Shown in pieces: positions 6,727 through 12,495 of a stretch of DNA of 12,935 nucleotides; positions within the stretch are counted from its first letter, which is position 1, and each line of letters begins with the position of its first letter. The translations under genes were made by a program, and so were the position numbers. Under the pieces are notes generated by a model. The model had not been told where the DNA came from. It made no database searches and was given only the letters and a program-made list of their open reading frames with translations. This stretch comes from Desulfuromonadaceae bacterium UBA5613 (lineage in GTDB: Bacteria; Desulfobacterota; Desulfuromonadia; Desulfuromonadales; UBA2197). The stretch is taken from assembly GCA_002424625.1 (NCBI GenBank), contig DIKR01000087.1:1-12935 (forward strand), written 5' to 3'.

Positions 6727-8556
6727 ATGCTTCAGGAAATTCGCCTGCACGGCCAGATCAATGCTTCGGTGGAATACTTCTCGACGGGTGCGTCCCGGGA
6801 CATCTATCACAGCTACTTCTACGAAGTTCATGATGGTGGTCAGCTTCGTTTTTTCTCCCCCGGCAATGAATTGCATATCGATTGCGACGGTGTCAGTTAT
6901 AATGGCAATGGCGGGACATTTTGTGAATATATGTTCGGGGTCGATATGCCCCTTGCCGACCTCGCCAAAGAAGAAGTCCGCAACCGCCTGGTCCTGTACG
7001 GCACCACCTATGATGAAAGTGATCGCACCCTGCGCTTCACCCGCCAGACCCAGGGGCGGATGAGCTTCGAACGGCTCTTCTTTGACGGCAATGCCGTCTG
7101 CAACTATCTCTTCTTCATCTCTGGCTCCTTTTCCGGCCCGGTCCAGACGCAGCAGGAAGAGATCCTGCGCCTCCTCGGCAAACTCCTCAAGCGCAGTGAA
7201 TACGTCGGTGCCGCCGATGACAGCCTCCTTATTCAAGAGATCTTCAGTCTTCTCGGCTTGCGCAGCTCTCTTTATCTGATCCGCCTCATCAACAAAAAGC
7301 ACAAAGAGTATCACGATGCCTTCAAGGCTCTTTATCACACCTATCGCGCCATTCCCGATCATGAATTTACCGTACTGCAGGAGCTTGCTGATAAGCTGGA
7401 GATCGATAGCTATCAGCAGGAGCGGATCCGTGTCGACATCATGTACAAGCATCCCGAGAACCGCCGGATCGTCGATGAGTACAAAAACATTCTCATCAAC
7501 TGCGACCGTAAAGGGAGCATCAATAAACTCGAAAATGCCCGCCTCACCCGTTTGAAGACCCTCTCGGTGCGTAACAAGATCCCTTCGGCGCTCTTCTATA
7601 CGCTCGACGAAATGCTGAAAAATGACAAGCAGGTCGACCTTGAAGAGGATTACATCTCTGAGACCCGGCAGATCCTTGACGGCATCTTTTTGCACGAACG
7701 GCAGATCGACGCGAGTATCGATGAACAGGATATGATCCGCCTTTTGCACGCCAAGCGCCGTGCTAGTGAAAACCGTGATCACACCTTTGAGCAGATTCTC
7801 CTCGATACCGGAAAGACCTGTGACGAGATGATCCGGGACGGCGCCGATTTCTCATTAATGGAGAGCCTTTCTTACATTATTACCTTCTTTGATCGTTACG
7901 ATACCACCTCCGCCCATATCAGCCAGCTCGCCTTTATGCCGAACAGTCGTTTCAATGAAGGGATGATCCGCTCCCTCCTTGGCAGCCTGCGCGCTTTTGA
8001 AGAGCTCTCGTGCGGCCTCTTTACCTCTCTTTTCTTCGGCGATATCCTCACCAATAAATATATCAGCAACTATGGTCGCAAGAAGATCCTGATCCTGCGT
8101 GACGGCCTCGCTGCCATCATTGCCGATCGGCAGACCGTACACCAGCTGCTGCAGGCAATGCGAGATCTCGATGCTCAGGAGAATCTTTATTCTCTCCTCC
8201 TCAGCCACATCAAGGAGCGGATCCGCAAGTTCTATTCCCTGTACAATACCCGCGCCGAGCAGGAAGCGCTCCTCAGCGAGGTCGCGGAAGAACTGCACAA
8301 CAAGGGGTTGTTGAGTGCGCCGATTCCGGTGCAGCTCTTTCGTGATGTCGTCGTCAACATCAAGACGGAGGCCATCTATCTGCATAACCTCCTGCCGCAG
8401 ATCGTTGCCAATCGTGATACTTTGCTGCGCGAGGATTTTCTCGAAAACAGCGGTCTGGACCGTTTTTATGTTGAGGAACTTGAACGGGAATATTTTGAAC
8501 TCAACGAGTTAGCGATCGACGATCTTTATCAGATTCGTAAAGGCCTCAACGCCTGA
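6727..8556 (+). CDS. Conserved-looking large soluble protein of unknown function
   Basis: 609 residues from ATG 6727, with AGGAGA at 6712-6717 and 20 nt after the previous stop, so it is probably the last gene of the same operon. There is no signal peptide or membrane segment. Residues 1-150 look beta-rich, with many aromatic and Gly residues and a few Cys (for example DCDGVSYNGNGGTFCEYMFG). Residues about 150-609 are charged and helical, with long amphipathic stretches rich in Leu, Asp, Glu and Arg such as LYSLLLSHIKERIRKFYSLYN. I see no nucleotide-binding, kinase, nuclease or DNA-binding motif. It reminds me of an uncharacterised family restricted to Desulfuromonas/Geobacter-type bacteria (possibly TIGR04442), which I cannot confirm from sequence alone. 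The reading frame has consistent codon use throughout and is certainly coding. Confidence 0.8.
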   Translation: MLQEIRLHGQINASVEYFSTGASRDIYHSYFYEVHDGGQLRFFSPGNELHIDCDGVSYNGNGGTFCEYMFGVDMPLADLAKEEVRNRLVLYGTTYDESDRTLRFTRQTQGRMSFERLFFDGNAVCNYLFFISGSFSGPVQTQQEEILRLLGKLLKRSEYVGAADDSLLIQEIFSLLGLRSSLYLIRLINKKHKEYHDAFKALYHTYRAIPDHEFTVLQELADKLEIDSYQQERIRVDIMYKHPENRRIVDEYKNILINCDRKGSINKLENARLTRLKTLSVRNKIPSALFYTLDEMLKNDKQVDLEEDYISETRQILDGIFLHERQIDASIDEQDMIRLLHAKRRASENRDHTFEQILLDTGKTCDEMIRDGADFSLMESLSYIITFFDRYDTTSAHISQLAFMPNSRFNEGMIRSLLGSLRAFEELSCGLFTSLFFGDILTNKYISNYGRKKILILRDGLAAIIADRQTVHQLLQAMRDLDAQENLYSLLLSHIKERIRKFYSLYNTRAEQEALLSEVAEELHNKGLLSAPIPVQLFRDVVVNIKTEAIYLHNLLPQIVANRDTLLREDFLENSGLDRFYVEELEREYFELNELAIDDLYQIRKGLNA

Positions 8557-8588
8557 GCGAAAATTTGCAGCCCCCTCCTGCCCTTCTC

Positions 8589-8606
8589 TTTTGCACTTCT
8601 GCAAAA
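8589..8606. other. Perfect 7-bp inverted repeat, candidate activator site
   Basis: TTTTGCA (8589-8595) and TGCAAAA (8600-8606) are exact inverted repeats around a 4-nt centre. It lies about 270 nt upstream of the start expected from the sigma-54 box. The size and symmetry suit a dimeric regulator, and partial copies of the half-site recur downstream. Not a terminator for the plus strand, because the hairpin is followed by A rather than T. Which protein binds is unknown. Confidence 0.35.
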
Positions 8607-8839
8607 AAATCCATTGCAGCAAAAAACGTTTATGCAAATTATTTTTTAACTATTTGAAAAAACTTATTTTTTTGTTAATCCCTCGACACGCAACATCTCA
8701 CCTCTCTTCCTTTTCCTTTTCGGTATTAGCAATCGTGCAAAAAGATCAATGACGAGACAATCGGAAAATCTATGAATTTTTCAACTCTAACCATCCGTAA
8801 TTAATAAAGAAAAAAATATCCCCGAGGATTTGAAAAAGT

Positions 8840-8855
8840 TGGTACAGCGGTTGCT
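8840..8855 (+). promoter_or_regulatory. Sigma-54 (-24/-12) promoter
   Basis: TGGTACAGCGGTTGCT matches the RpoN consensus TGGCAC-N5-TTGCW, with one change (C to T) in the -24 box. The invariant GG (8841-8842) and GC (8853-8854) are separated by exactly 10 nt, as required. Transcription would begin near 8866, giving an untranslated leader of about 56 nt before ATG 8922. Expression of the Cys-rich/transporter unit would then depend on an ATP-driven enhancer-binding protein, which is not encoded in this window. Confidence 0.75.
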
Positions 8856-8921
8856 TTTAAATGAAATACGACAAACGCAGTCGGAACGAGTCGCGCAACA
8901 ATCACTGTAAGGAAACAGCAT

Positions 8922-9290
8922 ATGGCGAACAATAATATCTGCCCTTTTTTCGGCAAGGATGATGATGTGTGTGATGTCGGCTGCGGCTACATTTCACCGC
9001 ACGACGTCCGCATGATGGTCGCCTACTGCAATAATCGTTGCAGTGACTGTATGAAATATCGGGAGTTGGCCGAACGCTTTCCCGAACACGCCGCCGTCCC
9101 TGCTCCCGAGCAACTCCCCCCCCCTGTTGCGGCTCCGGTGCACGAACCGGCGATTGCCGCCTTTGTTGCAACTGCTTCTCATCCTGTGGTCAAGCCCTTC
9201 AAGGCTCGCTGGTCTTTAACACACCGTTTGCACTGTCTCTCCACCCATCATGGTCTACAGTCGACCCCTACTCGCAAGGAGGAAAAAACA
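8922..9290 (+). CDS. Six-cysteine N-terminal domain in frame with the MFS transporter
   Basis: ATG 8922 has AAGGA at 8909-8913, 8 nt upstream, and is the first good start after the sigma-54 promoter. The frame runs without a stop into the transporter, so as read the product is a 544-residue fusion (8922-10556). Residues 1-55 form a compact Cys-rich domain with C7, C17, C21, C36, C40 and C43 in the pattern CPFF-x7-C-x3-CGYISPHDV, then C-x3-C-x2-C, suggesting metal or Fe-S binding or a redox role. Residues about 56-95 are a Pro/Ala/Val linker; residues about 96-123 have an uneven, non-coding look. A run of nine C (9116-9124) sits in the linker, and a gain or loss of one base would create a stop at 9296-9298 or 9217-9219. 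My recollection, not checkable here, is that similar Cys-rich small proteins sit beside transporter genes in Geobacter relatives as separate genes. Confidence 0.6.
9276..9282 (+). promoter_or_regulatory. Strong internal Shine-Dalgarno site for the transporter
   Basis: AAGGAGG lies 8 nt before ATG 9291, a near-ideal ribosome site located inside the open frame that starts at 8922. It also encodes RKEE of the possible fusion. Its strength argues that translation of the transporter starts here, whether or not ribosomes also read through from 8922. Confidence 0.8.
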
Positions 9291-10556
9291 ATGAGTAAAT
9301 TTTCGATCAGCCGTGGCTGGACCGTCGTTATCGCCGGTACCTGCATCAACCTCGCCCTGGGCATTCTTTACGCTTACAGCATGCTCAAAGCCGACATCGG
9401 CAAACTCTTCTCCGGGTCCGGCGATCCCTACGCCGTGGCCTGTCTCTCCTTTGCCGTGTCGATGATCATCGGCGGTAAACTCCAGGACAAGGTCGGTCCG
9501 CGCATCACCGCCATCATCGGCGGACTTTTTGTCGGCGCCGGCTTTATCCTCTGTTCGCAATCCTCCAGTTACTGGGGATGGGTCCTCGGCTTCGGTGTTC
9601 TTGCCGGCCTCGGTTTCGGTTTCGGCTACTCGGCAGCAACCCCGCCGGCGCTCAAGTGGTTCCCGCCGGCCAAGACCGGCCTTATCGCCGGCATCGTCGT
9701 CGCCGGTTTCGGCATCGCCCCGGTCTACCTGGCTCCGGCCTGTCAGTACCTCCTCGGCGCTTACGGTCTGCATCAGACGATGATGATCCTCGGCATCGCC
9801 TTTATCGCCATCGTCTGCGGCATGGCGCTGCTGGTCAGTAATCCTCCGGCCGGCTTTGTCGTCGAAGGAGCCGGGAGCGCCGCTGCGAAGAAATCTGCTG
9901 TAGCGGATATGACCCCGAGCCAGGTGCTGCGCGACAGCCGTCTTTATACCCTGTGGGTCACCTTCTTTATCGGCGCCGGCGCCGGACTGATGGTTATCGG
10001 CAGTATGGCCGGGATGGCAAAACAGAGCATGGGCGAGTATGCCTTTGTGGCCGTGGCGGTCATGGCCATCGGTAATGCCGGCGGCCGGGTCATTGCCGGT
10101 CTGGTCTCTGACAGGATCGGGCGCGGCGCCACCTTGACGATCATGCTCCTTTTTCAGGCGATTCTCATGTTTGCGGCCATCCCGGTTGTCGGCAGCAGCA
10201 CCGCCAGCCCGATTATCGTCACCCTGCTCGCCACTTTTATCGGCTTTAATTATGGTTCGAATCTGTCCCTTTTTCCCTCTTTTGCCAAAGATTTCTGGGG
10301 CGCAAAAAATTACGGTATGAATTACGGCCTCCTTTTCTCCGCTTGGGGAATCGGCGCCTTTGTCCTGGTGAAGATCTCCGCTGCCCTCAATGATAAATTC
10401 GGCAGTGCCACCATCTCCTTTGTCTCGGCCGGTGTTCTCCTCCTGATCGGTGCAGTCATGTCTCTCTCCCTGCGTGCCCAGAAGGCGGCTGTCGAAGAGA
10501 AGGTCCTGGTGGCGATTGAAGAGGACGAGCTGGCTTACGACAAGGCCAACAAGTAA
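9291..10556 (+). CDS. OFA-family major facilitator (oxalate/formate antiporter-like) transporter
   Basis: 421 residues from ATG 9291, the usual size for this family. The sequence begins SRGWTVVIAGTCINLALGILYAYS, typical of OFA transporters, and shows twelve hydrophobic segments. The loop 2-3 motif is GGKLQDKVGPR (about 62-72); a second-half counterpart is GNAGGRVIAGLVSDRIGRG. The Gly-rich GFGFGYSAATPPALKWFPPAKTG stretch is the family's helix 4-5 hallmark. The cytoplasmic central loop lies around VVEGAGSAAAKKSAVADMTPSQVLRD, and the tail is acidic. OFA proteins move small carboxylates such as oxalate, formate, pyruvate or lactate across the inner membrane; the substrate cannot be read from sequence. 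It is under a sigma-54 promoter and closed by a strong terminator, so it forms a separate unit with the Cys-rich segment. Confidence 0.93.
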   Translation: MSKFSISRGWTVVIAGTCINLALGILYAYSMLKADIGKLFSGSGDPYAVACLSFAVSMIIGGKLQDKVGPRITAIIGGLFVGAGFILCSQSSSYWGWVLGFGVLAGLGFGFGYSAATPPALKWFPPAKTGLIAGIVVAGFGIAPVYLAPACQYLLGAYGLHQTMMILGIAFIAIVCGMALLVSNPPAGFVVEGAGSAAAKKSAVADMTPSQVLRDSRLYTLWVTFFIGAGAGLMVIGSMAGMAKQSMGEYAFVAVAVMAIGNAGGRVIAGLVSDRIGRGATLTIMLLFQAILMFAAIPVVGSSTASPIIVTLLATFIGFNYGSNLSLFPSFAKDFWGAKNYGMNYGLLFSAWGIGAFVLVKISAALNDKFGSATISFVSAGVLLLIGAVMSLSLRAQKAAVEEKVLVAIEEDELAYDKANK

Positions 10557-10574
10557 ACACTTCGCTGCTATTGC

Positions 10575-10617
10575 ACAACAGAAAAAGCCCGGCATTCCGC
10601 CGGGCTTTTTCTGTTGT
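10575..10617. terminator. Perfect 19-bp intrinsic terminator, probably bidirectional
   Basis: Arms 10575-10593 and 10599-10617 are exact inverted repeats around a 5-nt ATTCC loop. The GCCCGGC core is followed on the plus strand by TTTTT, and the matching A-run in the left arm gives a T-run on the minus strand, so it can stop transcription from both sides. It begins 18 nt after the transporter stop and isolates that unit from proC. Confidence 0.92.
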
Positions 10618-10648
10618 TGCTGTGCACTTCACTGATATGTTGATTTCC

Positions 10649-10677
10649 TTGACAGTTGGGCAGCTTACGCTTTACAT
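10649..10677 (+). promoter_or_regulatory. Candidate sigma-70 promoter for proC
   Basis: A perfect TTGACA (10649-10654) is followed after 17 nt by TTACAT (10672-10677), a weak -10 hexamer (3 of 6). It lies between the terminator and proC, where a promoter is required, and leaves a leader of roughly 30 nt. The strong -35 and correct spacing support it despite the poor -10. Confidence 0.5.
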
Positions 10678-10714
10678 AAGATGAAATTCAGGAGCGAGGC
10701 AGGAAAGGAACGAG

Positions 10715-11536
10715 ATGACGATGCGCAGTTTCGGCAGGATTGGTTTTATCGGCGGCGGCAATATGGCTGAGGCCTTTGTCAAGGGGTTAATCAAGGGGGG
10801 GTATCCGGCGGCGGAGATTATCATTTCTGATCCGAGCGAACCGCGCCGTCATTTTTTAACCGAACGCTACGGCATTGCCGTCACCGAAGAGAATCTGGAG
10901 GTGGTGCGCGGTTGCGATATCATCGTTTTGGCGATCAAGCCGCAGCTCGTCACCGCGGTCCTCGGCGCCTTCGCTTCCGAGTTCACGGCAGACAAGCTCC
11001 TGATCTCGATCCTCGCCGGGGTGGCGACATCGACGCTGGAAGGGATTCTTGGCGGGACACCGCGGGTGGTGCGCGCCATGCCTAACACGCCGGCTCTGGT
11101 CGGGGAGGGGGCTGCCGGCCTGTGCCGCGGCCGCTTTGCCGGCCCGGACGATCTCACTTATGCCCGGCGCCTCTTTGAAACCTTCGGTATCGTTTGCCTC
11201 GTTAGCGAGGAGCAGCTTGATGCTGTGACCGGCCTTTCCGGTTCCGGCCCCGCCTATATCTTTACGGTCATTGAAGCCATGGCAGATGGCGGGGTGCAGG
11301 AAGGTCTTCCCCGCGATACCGCCCTGGCGCTGGCGATCCAGACCGTCCTCGGCGCCGCCCGTCTGCTTAAGGAGAGTGGGGAACATCCGGCGCTACTGCG
11401 CGACAAGGTCTGTTCTCCGGCCGGGACGACGATTGCCGCGGTGCAGGTGCTGGAAGAGAAAGGGCTGCGCGCGACCCTGATGGCGGCAATTTCCTGCGCC
11501 ACCCGCCGTTCCCGCGAGCTGGGGGAGAAGAAGTAG
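10715..11536 (+). CDS. proC: Pyrroline-5-carboxylate reductase
   Basis: 273 residues, the normal length. ATG 10715 has AAAGGA at 10704-10709, 5 nt before it. The enzyme reduces 1-pyrroline-5-carboxylate to L-proline with NAD(P)H, the last step of proline synthesis, in the cytoplasm. Visible signatures: the Rossmann nucleotide loop GFIGGGNMAEA (10-20), IVLAIKPQ (70-77), RAMPNTPA (120-127), and the substrate-site signatures SGSGPAYIF (175-183) and SPAGTTI (234-240) near the dimer helices. All are intact, so an active enzyme is expected. It has its own promoter after the transporter terminator and is followed by the cytochrome b5-like gene after 74 nt with no T-run terminator, so the two may be co-transcribed. 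Confidence 0.97.
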   Translation: MTMRSFGRIGFIGGGNMAEAFVKGLIKGGYPAAEIIISDPSEPRRHFLTERYGIAVTEENLEVVRGCDIIVLAIKPQLVTAVLGAFASEFTADKLLISILAGVATSTLEGILGGTPRVVRAMPNTPALVGEGAAGLCRGRFAGPDDLTYARRLFETFGIVCLVSEEQLDAVTGLSGSGPAYIFTVIEAMADGGVQEGLPRDTALALAIQTVLGAARLLKESGEHPALLRDKVCSPAGTTIAAVQVLEEKGLRATLMAAISCATRRSRELGEKK

Positions 11537-11537
11537 A

Positions 11538-11556
11538 GGCGATCCTTGTGATCGCC
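11538..11556 (+). other. Short hairpin immediately after proC
   Basis: GGCGATC (11538-11544) and GATCGCC (11550-11556) form a perfect 7-bp stem with a 5-nt loop starting one base after the proC stop. No T-run follows, so it is at best a weak terminator and more probably a stabilising or attenuating structure at the end of the proC message. Confidence 0.45.
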
Positions 11557-11610
11557 CTGGGCTGCGAAAAAGAACGAGGTTGCCGGAATTTTCATCAGGA
11601 AAGGACTGGG

Positions 11611-11934
11611 ATGATGACAAAAGAAGAGTTGGCGGGTTTTGATGGTCGGGAGGGGCGCAAGGCCTATGTGGCGGTAAACGGGAAGGTTTTTGATGTGACG
11701 GCGAGCGCGTACTGGCAGGATGGCAACCACCAGAACGCACATCAGGCCGGGACGGATTTGAGCGCCGACCTGCTCACGGCGCCGCACGTCCGTTCGGTGA
11801 TCGAGCGCTTTCCGGTCGTCGCGGTTCTTGAAGAGATTCCGCTGCGGGAAGAAAAAAGGGGGGGGAGTAAAGCCGGAGTCGTTCTGGCGATTCTTCTGGC
11901 TGTTGGTCTGATCCTCTGGCTGGTTTTGCGCTGA
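11611..11934 (+). CDS. Tail-anchored cytochrome b5-like heme-binding domain protein
   Basis: 107 residues from ATG 11611; AAAGGA at 11600-11605 serves this start or the adjacent ATG 11614. A longer frame to 11548 has no support. Residues 4-73 follow the bacterial cytochrome b5-like heme/steroid-binding pattern: LAGFDGREGRKAYVAVNGKVFDVTAS, then YWQDGNH, AHQAGTDLSADL and APHV, ending PVVAVL. Candidate heme-facing His are H40, H44 and H59; the HPGG motif of eukaryotic b5 is absent, as in other short bacterial members. A charged hinge (79-87) leads to a membrane segment at about 88-106, placing the domain as a C-terminally anchored protein at the inner membrane. An A6G8 run (11852-11865) encodes the hinge. 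A role in electron transfer is possible but unproven; ligand binding is an alternative. Confidence 0.85.
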   Translation: MMTKEELAGFDGREGRKAYVAVNGKVFDVTASAYWQDGNHQNAHQAGTDLSADLLTAPHVRSVIERFPVVAVLEEIPLREEKRGGSKAGVVLAILLAVGLILWLVLR

Positions 11935-11936
11935 GC

Positions 11937-12356
11937 TTAAAACTCCCCGGTTTCTTCGCGGCGGAGCAGTTCGGCAAAGGTGTAGTTGCGGAGGATGGAG
12001 GAAAAATTCTCCCGGATCTCTCCCCAGACGCCATGCACAGGGCAGGAGGTGTGGCGGGCGCAGGCATCTTTATCAATCAGGCACTGGTTGATGTAAAGGG
12101 GCCCTTCCTGAGAAGCAATGATATCGAAGAGGGTGATCTCGGACGGGTCTTTGACCAGATAAAAACCGCCGCCAACGCCGCGCTGCGAAGCAACGATGCC
12201 GCATTTGATCAGCGGTTGAAGAATTTTGGTCAAAAAGGCCGGGGTCACGTCCTGGGCGGCACAGATATCTTTTTTGTAGACAACCTCTCCTGTGGGCTGC
12301 TTGGCCATGTGGAGCACGGCTCGAACTGCGTATTCTGTTGCGCGGGTAATAATCAC
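11937..12356 (-). CDS. Rrf2-family transcriptional regulator, probable Fe-S sensor
   Basis: 139 residues from a GTG start (12356-12354), preceded on the minus strand by GGGAGG (12367-12362). The N-terminal winged helix shows the family signature: ITRATEYAVRAVLHMA, then DVTPAFLTKILQPLIKCGIVASQRGVGGGFYL. The ligand region has C92, C99 and C105 with H108 (CLIDKDACARHTSCPVH), close to the C92/C98/C104/H107 set of IscR and to NsrR. An iron-sulphur cluster sensing iron, redox state or nitric oxide is therefore likely; the Cys spacing (x6 then x5) differs slightly from IscR. The gene is monocistronic, convergent with the b5-like gene at 2 nt, and has a symmetrical operator-like sequence over its own promoter, suggesting autoregulation. 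It is not next to isc genes here, so calling it IscR is not justified. Confidence 0.93.
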   Translation of the reverse strand: MIITRATEYAVRAVLHMAKQPTGEVVYKKDICAAQDVTPAFLTKILQPLIKCGIVASQRGVGGGFYLVKDPSEITLFDIIASQEGPLYINQCLIDKDACARHTSCPVHGVWGEIRENFSSILRNYTFAELLRREETGEF

Positions 12357-12375
12357 AAAAACCTCCCAAGATTGA

Positions 12376-12407
12376 TGACCTGAGCGGTATTATTACCTGA
12401 GCTGTCA
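12376..12407 (-). promoter_or_regulatory. Operator-like dyad upstream of the Rrf2 gene
   Basis: A 32-bp imperfect palindrome with one centre: outer arms TGAC/GTCA and inner arms GGTA/TACC pair exactly, giving 9 of 16 pairs. Superimposed are two direct copies of ACCTGAGC (12378-12385 and 12395-12402), 17 bp apart. It covers the spacer and -10 region of the candidate promoter 20-51 nt before the GTG start, the right place for autorepression by an Rrf2 dimer. Confidence 0.55.
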
Positions 12408-12419
12408 GCATATTGTCAA
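12389..12419 (-). promoter_or_regulatory. Candidate promoter of the Rrf2 gene
   Basis: Read on the minus strand, a perfect TTGACA -35 (12419-12414) is followed after 19 nt by AATAAT (12394-12389), matching 5 of 6 bases of the -10 consensus. The spacer is longer than the ideal 17 nt, which is common in regulated promoters. The operator-like dyad overlaps the spacer and -10. On the plus strand the same bases include CTGTCAG-N4-TTGTCAA (12402-12419), which resembles a Pho box. Confidence 0.5.
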
Positions 12420-12438
12420 TGTAAACTTCTTTCGTCAT

Positions 12439-12470
12439 ACGCAGGAGCAGACCCCGGTCTGCTCCTGCGT
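12439..12470. terminator. Long GC-rich hairpin between phoU and the Rrf2 gene
   Basis: ACGCAGGAGCAGAC (12439-12452) and GTCTGCTCCTGCGT (12457-12470) are exact inverted repeats of 14 bp with a CCCG loop. It starts 26 nt downstream of the phoU stop on the minus strand and precedes the Rrf2 promoter, where transcription from phoU should end. Neither strand has a proper T-run after it, so it may be an incomplete intrinsic terminator or a 3'-end protecting structure. Confidence 0.55.
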
Positions 12471-12495
12471 TATCGTCTTTATCCCCCAATCAGGG

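Larger units (their letters stand above)
8557..8921 (+). promoter_or_regulatory. 365-nt AT-rich intergenic regulatory region
   Basis: No gene is seen. The segment is much more AT-rich than its surroundings and contains repeated TTGCA/TGCAA half-sites at 8564-8569, 8589-8595, 8600-8606, 8614-8618, 8633-8638 and 8736-8743, A/T runs at 8621-8675, an IHF-like sequence at 8647-8659 (one mismatch to the reverse consensus), and a sigma-54 promoter near its downstream end. No hairpin with a T-run follows the upstream gene, so its operon either ends by another mechanism or reads into this region. The layout (half-sites, bendable A/T DNA, then -24/-12 box) fits an enhancer-binding-protein-controlled promoter. 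Confidence 0.6.

Noticed and set aside
6607..7782. 391-codon minus-strand open frame opposite the unknown 609-residue gene
   Set aside because: No start context or family pattern. The plus-strand frame is longer, has a good ribosome site and is packed in an operon, so this is a codon-bias shadow.
8589..8606. TTTTGCA/TGCAAAA hairpin as a terminator for the upstream operon
   Set aside because: The stem is AT-rich and short and is followed by A rather than T on the plus strand, so it cannot act as an intrinsic terminator in that direction. Kept only as a candidate protein site.
8861..8935. Possible 24-codon leader peptide (ATG 8861) overlapping the Cys-rich start
   Set aside because: Its ATG lies a few bases upstream of the transcript start predicted from the sigma-54 box and has no ribosome site, so it is probably not translated.
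9255..10595. Long minus-strand open frame opposite the transporter
   Set aside because: It mirrors a clear twelve-helix transporter; the translation is a low-complexity, Asp/Gly/Arg-rich string typical of the antisense of GC-rich membrane-protein codons, and it crosses the terminator with no ribosome site.
11548..11610. Longer N-terminus for the cytochrome b5-like protein
   Set aside because: The extra residues read through the post-proC hairpin and do not match the b5-like domain; AAAGGA fits ATG 11611 or 11614.
11937..12356. Naming the Rrf2-family gene iscR or nsrR
   Set aside because: The Cys/His set fits Fe-S binding, but the spacing is not identical to either, and no isc or nitric-oxide-response genes are in the window.
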